DNA of 64,000 nt, taken from positions 62,001-126,000 of the forward strand of contig JANPWX010000455.1 of assembly GCA_024734555.1 (NCBI GenBank), written 5' to 3'. The stretch is from Trochalopteron elliotii. Taxonomy: Eukaryota; Chordata; Aves; Passeriformes; Leiothrichidae. The notes beneath the pieces are model-generated. The model saw only the letters and a program-made list of their open reading frames with translations. It made no database searches and was not told the origin of the DNA. The translations under genes were made by a program, and so were the position numbers. Numbering within the stretch: position 1 is the first letter of the stretch; each line of letters begins with the position of its first letter. This document shows positions 57,374 to 64,000 of the stretch, piece by piece.

Positions 57374-57501
57374 GGCTGCTCCCTCCCCCTTCCTCCTCCT
57401 CCTCTCCTCCTCCTCCTCCTCCTCGTCCTCCGCCCCCCTCCCCCAGGGCAGAGCCGGCGGAGGCGGCGGGCGCGGGGCAGAGCGGAGCCGAGGCGGCGGA
57501 G
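57374..57501 (+). other. Candidate non-coding first exon ending at a splice donor
   Basis: GGCGGCGGAG|GTAGGAGCG at 57,492-57,510 fits a vertebrate 5' splice site (AG|GTAGG), with the exon ending at 57,501. Upstream sequence is GC-rich with GC boxes, as in 5' untranslated exons. The left boundary given is only the end of the inverted repeat and not a mapped start site. No convincing ATG frame continues through the donor; the in-frame stop TAG at the junction ends the frame there. The coding exons would lie beyond 64 kb. Confidence 0.4.
57391..57430. repeat. (TCC)n trinucleotide tract
   Basis: Uninterrupted pyrimidines from 57,379 to 57,424 with TCC/CTC units, in the middle of the CpG island. 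Confidence 0.9.
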
Positions 57502-57514
57502 GTAGGAGCGCGGG

Positions 57515-57582
57515 GATGGGATTAGAATGGGATGGGAGAGGAGGGGATGGGATTGGGATGGGATGGGATGAGATGGGATGGG
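57515..57582. repeat. (ATGGG)n imperfect pentanucleotide tract
   Basis: Units of GATGG/ATGGG with GGGAT and GAGATGG variants directly after the candidate donor site, in what would be the start of intron 1. Confidence 0.9.
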
Positions 57583-57935
57583 CGCTGCGGGAAGGCGGGG
57601 GGTCCCCAGGCCGCGGCTCCCCAAGTTTGGAGGCGGCGGGACTTCGCGGGAAGTTGGGCAGCAGCAGCCGCGGGGGCACCGCCGGGCACGGCTGGGCTCG
57701 GGGGACGCGCGGCTCCAGCCGGGGCACACAGGACTGTCCCCGCTCTCCGGCGGGCTGGGGCACTCCTGGATCTGCCAGGGCATCTCCCGGAGCCGCGGCA
57801 GGAGCGGGGCACGGCGGGGGGAACGCACCGGGAGCGGCTCCGTGCTCCGCGGGACTCCGCGGGGACAAAGGTGGCGCGGATGCTGTCACTGCCCGCGCCG
57901 GGCAGGTCCCCGCAGCCGCGGATGGCGCTGGGCTC

Positions 57936-60900
57936 TGGGGGTTTGGGGGAGAGCAGACACTTGCAAAAGGGGCTTTCCTGAAAGAGCCATTCAAATCCCG
58001 GCAGCGCATCCCACCTAGGATGGAGCCGGGCACGGATGTTGCCATTCGCTGTGAATATTTTTGGGTGAAGAGGGGTATTTCTTAAAAGCTGTTGGCTGTT
58101 AAAAATAGCTTCATAGCTGCTGAGAATGCAGGCAAGGTTCAGTGACGGGTTATTATGGTCAGAGTCTGTTAAGCAACAATTCACCAGCTGAACTTTGGCG
58201 GTCTCGTTGTATGGGCTTCTCTTTTTCTTCTTCTTCTTCTTCTTTTTTTTTTTTTTTTTTTTTTAATTTTCCTCTGCTGCTTCATTGTAATACTACAGCC
58301 GTACTCTGCAGTGATCTGAGTGTCTTAGGCACAGACAGATTTGTAGGTTAATAGGATATGTGAGAGTATTGCTTGGATGGTGCATCCAACACCTACCAAG
58401 CTCTAAGATTTGGATTTTTTTTTTTTTAAAAATATTTTATCATATCATTCTCTGGCCTTAAGTCCCCTTCACACCGACTTCCTTGCATATGACATCAGAA
58501 TAGTTTCACTTCTTGAATTGTTAGCCAGACCAAAAACCCATCATCATCATCATCATCTCCTGTAGAACAAACATGTTCTTTTGTGTTTTGAGGCTTAAAA
58601 AAAAAAGAGTAGAGTGGCCAGCTGGGCACATCACAGATTAAATCTCAAAGTTTGCTGGAACTGTTCATGAAAAGTAAATATTTTTAAGGTTGAACTGAAA
58701 ATCGTATGTGCTCGTTTGGGTAAACAAACACCTGATTGAACAGCACTGCACTTGATACCTACTGGGGACTGCTTGATCTTTGGCAGAGAGGGAAATTTCC
58801 ACCAATAAAACATCCCCAAATGTACACGAACCATACATATATATTTATATCTGTGCTATTTATAGACATAGATACGTTTTTTATATACAGTCACTCATAA
58901 ACAATAAATCTCACTTAAAACCAGCAAGCACTAACAGAGTAGCTGCCTTGAAGCCTCTTTTTGTCAGTGATTAAAATGTTGTCACACATCTCATGCCCTT
59001 CGAGCTTCTCTGCTGCTGCTGGTGCCATTTCACTCTTGGGCATTGAGTCAAAGGATTCATCTGGCTCCTCACATGCCAAAAGAAAGAAAATCAATTTGAA
59101 TGCAGAAAGGAGGAAACTACTTGTATGAAGATTTAGTAGTGATTCTACCTTCTTTCTTTCATTTTTTTAAAGAGCACTTAGATCCTGTGTCTGTGAGTTC
59201 CAGCCACTGTGCAGTTCTGAAATCAATAGCAAAATAATTTTATGGTTCAGATTTTGTCATAAGAGGACTAATCTCAAATTCAGAGTGTTTTATTTGGTGG
59301 TTTGTAACAGGAACATGATCAAACAGTGGAGATTTACATTGCAAAACACTTAATTCCACTAATGCAATGGAAGGCAGTAATGGATTTTTATCTTCCTTGC
59401 TAAACTAAAAGTAGGTGTCTGGAAATCATATAAATGAGAAGGGTGAAGCACATTCTCATATTGGAATTATTTCATGTGGTTGAAGGGGAAGGATGAAGGT
59501 GTGTAATCCACCAGCAGTATTAACAAGGATAGGATTCTGTAGGCATAATCACAGAGATGGAAATAAATTACTGCTCATGTTATATTTTAACATTATTTTA
59601 AGCAACCTGTAGCAGGAGCTCTGTGAGAAGGGGGAGTTTCAGTGGTCAAAGCTTTTGTTGGCAGCCCAGATGATTTCAGTGTTACTGAAGGTGTTTTTAA
59701 GGATGGGCTGTGGCCTGGTGCTGAATCACCTCTCAAAGAATTGGTTTATATTGAAGATCAAGTGTTTTGAGGGATGGCAGCAAACTCTGCCAAAGTTGAT
59801 GAGTTATTGCTGGCCATATGGAATTCCTCTGCTGACTAGGAAGGGAATCCTTCCTATTATAAACTACTTTTCCTACAATGATTTCTTCCCTATATGTCCA
59901 CGGAGGAAAATCTCACGAGCTGTAACTCAGGGTTATGTCACAATTGGGTGCTGATAGAATTTCTCCAGAGGTGAGCTGGCAGCAGAGGGCTGAGCTCACC
60001 TAAATGACATGTGGATTTAGGAACTTGGAACACCCAACTGTGCTTCTCTTCCAGCACAGATGCATCACTTAGGTGAAGAAAAGCCATGACATGAACAGAT
60101 ACTGATATTCCCCTCTCCCTCCTAATTGCTCCTACAGTTAATGTATATCCCACAGTCATAAATCCCAAGGAAATGTGCTCTTAAATCACTCTGTGCTACT
60201 CTGGGTACTTGCCTGATGTGGAACACTGCTTCAAACATCTCAGAGGGTTTGCAGAAGATGTACCCTGATTTGAACTGGGCTCCTTAATTGCTGCCTTTAG
60301 ACTCCCATTTTCCCCTTTAACCCACCTGTTTGCCTCCATACCTCTCACAGGGAGAGGTAATTCTAAATTCCCACCATACTCCTTGGCTGGAGTTATGTTG
60401 CTCAGCTGGAAAAATCCAAAATGCTGTGGAAAAACATGGTAGATTTCCAATAAGAGAGCACCTTTTCACCCCTTTCCCCCACAAATTAGTATTTTATTTA
60501 TTGATGTTTTTTTGTGAAGTGCCCTGTTTTTCTTGCTGACCAAGTGTGGTGTCAGATCTGGAGTCTAAATACAGCTATTCAGGGGAAGGGTAACCTGTAA
60601 CCTCCTGCAAATTCTTATTTCCAAGCAGCCTGAATTGCACCCATCCCTCCACTTACACTGCAATTTCACTGAAACAAAGTAATGATCCAGAGCTTTGCTG
60701 TCCTATTCTCTTAAAAATTTGTGTGGCTGCCCGTGTATCTGACAGGAAACATGTTGTGTGTGTCCCCACAGCCTGTTGGGTTGTGTTTCCCAGGCTCAAA
60801 GGCACGATTACAATTCTGCCCTGGTGCCTGGGCTGGATTTTTACAGACAAGGGAGACAGGGAAGCTCCCGAGGAGGTGGAGAGCCTTGCAAGGGGAGCAC

Positions 60901-61284
60901 TGTAATCCTTTGATTACACAGCTGGGCCTGACATGCCACTAAACAGCACTTTAGGGGCAAGCAGTTAATGTAGCTTTTCCATGGAATATTTATTAATTTA
61001 TGTTACACCTGGTTTCCAGCAGCTGTTGAACGTGGCTTGTAAGTTTTAGATTTAAGGAGTGTCCTTCGAGGGGAGATAAGCAGGTGATGCTTTGCAAGAG
61101 GAAACAGAAGGAAAAATGTTGTCCTGATGGGTACTGGGGGCTGATGGCAGTGACAAGGCAGCTGTGATGAGGATGAGAGACCTGAGGAGGGGGTGGGTGT
61201 GAGCAGGAGTGAGGGACACTTGGCACACTCTGTCCCATTGCTTCTGTCCCCTCTGGTGGCAGCACACCAGAGGTCACAAGACAG
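57936..61284. other. Probable intron 1 / intergenic, no exon seen
   Basis: A (TTC)n run with a T22 tail lies at 58,227-58,264, an A10 run at 58,598-58,607 and (CAT)n at 58,541-58,556. The block 59,090-59,420 is repeat-free and AT-rich, and could hold conserved non-coding DNA. No exon or other repeat family was recognised. Confidence 0.45.
58227..58264. repeat. (TTC)n plus T22
   Basis: TTC units (five) followed by 22 T. Confidence 0.92.
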
Positions 61285-61720
61285 AATCTCAGACTGGTTT
61301 GTGTGGGAAGGGAATTTGAAGCTCAGTTCCAGCTCTGACACCTTCCACTGTCCCAGGTTGCTCCAAGCCCCATCCAGCCTGGCCTTGGACACTTCCAGGG
61401 ATCCAGGGGCAGCCACAGCTTCTCTGGGCACCCTGTGCCAGGGCCTGCCCACCCTCACAGGGAACAATTCCTGCCCAAAGTCCCATCTAACACTGCCCTT
61501 TGGCAGTTTGAAGCCATTCCTCTTGTCTTGTCCCTCCATCCCTTGTCCAAAGTCCTCTCCAGCTCTCCTGGAGCCCCTTCAGGCATTGGAAGGGTCTCTG
61601 AGCTCTTCCTGGAACCTTCTCCAGGCTGAGCATCCCCACTCTCAACCTTTCCTCACTGGGTTGATGCTCCAGCCCTCTGGTCACTCTGGCCTGGAGCTGC
61701 TCTCCTGCATCAACCCTCCA
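61285..61720 (-). mobile_element. CR1 LINE 3' fragment, ~435 bp, longest in the window
   Basis: Minus orientation. From left: 'actggtttgtgtgggaaggg' (3' end), 'gacaccttccactgtcccag', 'gggcaccctgtgccagggcc', 'cacagggaacaattcctg', then 'tccagctctcctggagcccc', 'ccaggctgagcatccccact' and 'gatgctccagccctctggtc'. It extends further into the element than any other copy. The right boundary is blurred. The 237-codon plus frame over this region is a read-through of CR1. Confidence 0.95.
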
Positions 61721-63789
61721 ACCCCAACCTTCCCTCTTCTCATTCCCAAATCCATCTTCCTCCAACTCCCACAACAGCTTGAGCTGCCTGAAACCCTTAT
61801 TATACCCAAACCTCAGCACCTGGCTGCTGATTTCCTTCTGACCTGGCCAGAAATAGGGTGGTCCTCCTCAACTCCAGACACATTTTTGGGGCTCCTGTTG
61901 GTGTGAACCTTCCCCTGTTGGTTTGCTGAAAGCAGCCACAGCCCCTGCAGTGTTGGGGATGGTGGGGGGCACGTGGCTGCCTCCTGTGCCATGGGTTTCC
62001 TTGGAAATGAACCCAACCCTGTGGAGATCTGGTAGGATGGGGTGGCAAGGAAGCAACCCAGGCTTTTATTTGTTTGTACACCAAGCAGCACCAAATACAC
62101 ACTTAATGTTCTAAAACTTACTATGCCATTGTTTACTCACCAAATAAGCACAGCATTTTATACATAAATGGAGTTTTAGGCCAAATGTGCATCTGAAGTG
62201 GGTTGTTCCTCACTGTAAAAGGTACAGATCTGCACCTAAATAGCAAAATACTCAAACTGACATTTTCTGTTTGCTTCACGCCTTCCAGTAGGAAAAAATA
62301 AGTTTCACGAGGAGATATTTTTTTCCTGTAGAAAAACCTTGATTTTCAGGGTGGGTGAATGTACCCTGCTATCTAAGCATAAAATTAGAAAAACTGATGA
62401 GAGGGAAAAGGGCTTTTGTATTATTATATTTTACTTTGGTTTTGTATTTATTGGTGTTTGGCTTAAATATGACAAGTTAGACTTGTAACTTCCCAGGGTT
62501 GCACAGAGTAGAGGGAAGGTCATTTCTTTCAAATAAGTCATTGAGTTACAGGTGAGTTTGAGCTGGGTAGAACTCTGAGGTCAGACAAGAGTGAAGATAA
62601 AATGTAAAGTTCAAAGTCATACAGAGGAAACAAGATAAGACTGCTTTGAAAAATGAAAAACTCTACAAGATACAAAGGCAAGAAAAAAAATAAAGATTTA
62701 TGTGCAGCATGTGTACTTAGGAGATGGAAGAAGCCTTGTAGTGTTGAAAGAGTGCACTGAGGGTGGGCAGCACATGGATGTGAGTTTGTAATATTGGATG
62801 GTTTGCTCAGTTTCAGGTCTTGGAGCAGTGTGGAGAAAAAGCACTTAATTAAAGTGCTTTAGAACTGGCACTGAGTGAGAAGTGAGATACCAACAAATAG
62901 GAGAGACCTCAGAAAGAAAAAAAAAGTAGCAGAAATCAGGATTCTGGAAGGTTTTGCCCATAATCTGGAGGAAGTGTAAGAGCCCAGCGTCAACCTTGCT
63001 GTACCTAAATTGGGATATAATGGTCTGAGTGCCAGAATTTATTAATCCAAAGAAAAAGGACTCTTTGACTGGTGCAGCCAGGAGGTTTGTCTGTGTAAAG
63101 CTAGAAATAGGAAGGAATGGAGAAGGATGGTTTAATAGTTTATTAGGAGAATGTATCACATAATGAGATGGGTTTGCCTGCAGGCCCAGCTCCTCACAGG
63201 GGAGCTTCATCTCCTGAAAATTCTTTAGCAGCTCTTAAAACCAACACTTCCTTGCAAGCCCGTCCAATACCTTATCTGATATTCCTTCCCAGCCTCTTTG
63301 ATTTTGGCTACTTTTAGTTGCAATTTATCTTTTTTTGCTTAGCTCTGTAGATATTAGATAATGTTAAACAGATATTGGTAATGTTAAGTAAATTAAATGG
63401 ATGATGAATCTCAAACTTTTAAGTTCATAATTTTGTGGATGTATTTCACTGTTCTAGGCTGGTGATTGGGCTCCTGCCCTTGTCTCCCACCCCTTCCTAT
63501 AGTGCATTTTTATGGCTGCTGCTGTACAGCTCATCCTTGGGATTGCTGAAGCCTGAGGACATTTCCTGGGGCTGCTTCTGGAAAGGATTTTGGGTGCTGC
63601 TGTTGCAGTGGAAGAGGAGCAAGTTTTGAGCCTGTGCCCAGGTGATTCCAGGGAAGGAATGCTGCTGGTTCACACTGTCAGATTCACACCTTCAGGATCA
63701 GGGATTCTCTGCCTGCTTTGTGTCTCCCTGGAGCTCCGGGCTGGGATAACACCGAGACATCTGGGTTGTAACTGCATCTACTGCAAGTG
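61721..63789. other. Unique non-coding sequence
   Basis: No repeat family or exon recognised. Confidence 0.5.
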
Positions 63790-64000
63790 ATAAAAATTCA
63801 GATAAAAACCCTGCTGCGCATTAAAGACTGCCAATAGAAACTGCAGCACGAGATGTAGTGATGGGCTCTTAATTTAAGGAGACAAAAACATGTTCTTGAG
63901 CACTCCAGCATTGAGTACTACAGCTTTATGCCCTGAGCGACTCATCGGAGCCGTTCGTAAAGTAAATAATTTAGATGAAAAGTTTCATCAATTATAAAGC
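63790..64000. promoter_or_regulatory. Candidate conserved non-coding element, cut by window edge
   Basis: Repeat-free, with retained CpGs ('ctgctgcgcatta', 'gagcgactcatcggagccgt', 'tcgtaaagtaaat') among AT-rich homeodomain-like phrases ('cttaatttaagg', 'aaataatttagatg', 'catcaattataaag'). The composition is that of a constrained enhancer. It continues beyond the right edge. No alignment was possible. Confidence 0.3.

Larger units (their letters stand above)
57060..57935. promoter_or_regulatory. CpG island, probable TATA-less promoter
   Basis: This is the only dense CpG stretch in the window. GC content is very high and CpGs are undepleted throughout, beginning near 57,060 and fading by about 57,940. 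GC boxes are present (GGGGCGGG at 57,315-57,322; CCGCCC at 57,430-57,435). No TATA box is seen. A TCC-repeat pyrimidine tract (57,381-57,445) and a purine-rich (ATGGG)n stretch (57,515-57,582) flank the probable start region. In birds such islands mark promoters of widely expressed or developmental genes. Direction is suggested as rightward by the splice donor at 57,502, but divergent transcription is possible. The gene is not identifiable from this window. Confidence 0.8.

Noticed and set aside
56872..57828. 318-codon minus-strand open frame, with overlapping long frames on both strands at 57,122-58,184
   Set aside because: All lie in the CpG island, where stops are rare. Composition is Arg/Pro/Gly-rich with no domain, and part of it is the inverted repeat and TCC tract.
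61193..61906. 237-codon plus frame and 178-codon minus frame at 61,003-61,539
   Set aside because: Both read through the CR1 element at 61,285-61,720.

Overview
The window is vertebrate nuclear DNA, most likely from a bird and probably a songbird. About twenty short, 3'-biased CR1 LINE pieces lie on both strands, and CR1 is the only LINE family I recognise. There are four LTR insertions with intact terminal TG...CA and target-site duplications, several microsatellites, a few relics resembling the ancient MIR-type SINE, and one CpG island. No bacterial, phage or organelle gene organisation is present. The species cannot be fixed from the sequence alone.

Layout. From 1 to about 57 kb the window is gene-poor, with no protein-coding exon I can defend. 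It holds CR1 fragments, a 551-bp solo LTR at 7.3-7.9 kb, and three copies of a second LTR family at 13.5, 16.8 and 48.1 kb. Other repeats are a 4-copy ~79-bp tandem repeat at 30.1-30.4 kb, a (GGAT)n array at 38.1-38.4 kb, and an (ATTTT)n array broken by a 356-N assembly gap at 28.1-28.5 kb. Several stretches look like conserved non-coding (enhancer-type) DNA, being free of repeats and rich in homeodomain, GATA or POU motifs. The clearest is 43.5-44.0 kb, followed by 14.0-14.3, 31.2-31.4 and 63.8-64.0 kb. These are judged by composition and motifs only, since no alignment was possible.

From about 57.06 to 57.94 kb lies a dense CpG island with GC boxes, no TATA box and a good splice-donor sequence (GGAG|GTAGGA) at 57,501/57,502. 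It is the best candidate for a promoter and a non-coding first exon, transcribed rightward. The 57.5-64 kb stretch would then be the start of intron 1. I cannot name the gene. The long open frames inside the island are products of GC-rich, stop-poor sequence. The island also contains a perfect 54-bp inverted repeat with a 185-bp spacer.

I found no novel multi-gene system. The observations most worth following are the LTR copy at 48.1-48.6 kb, which keeps its polypurine tract and a scrap of 5' LTR inside one target-site duplication, the inverted repeat in the CpG island, and the motif-rich block at 43.5-44.0 kb.
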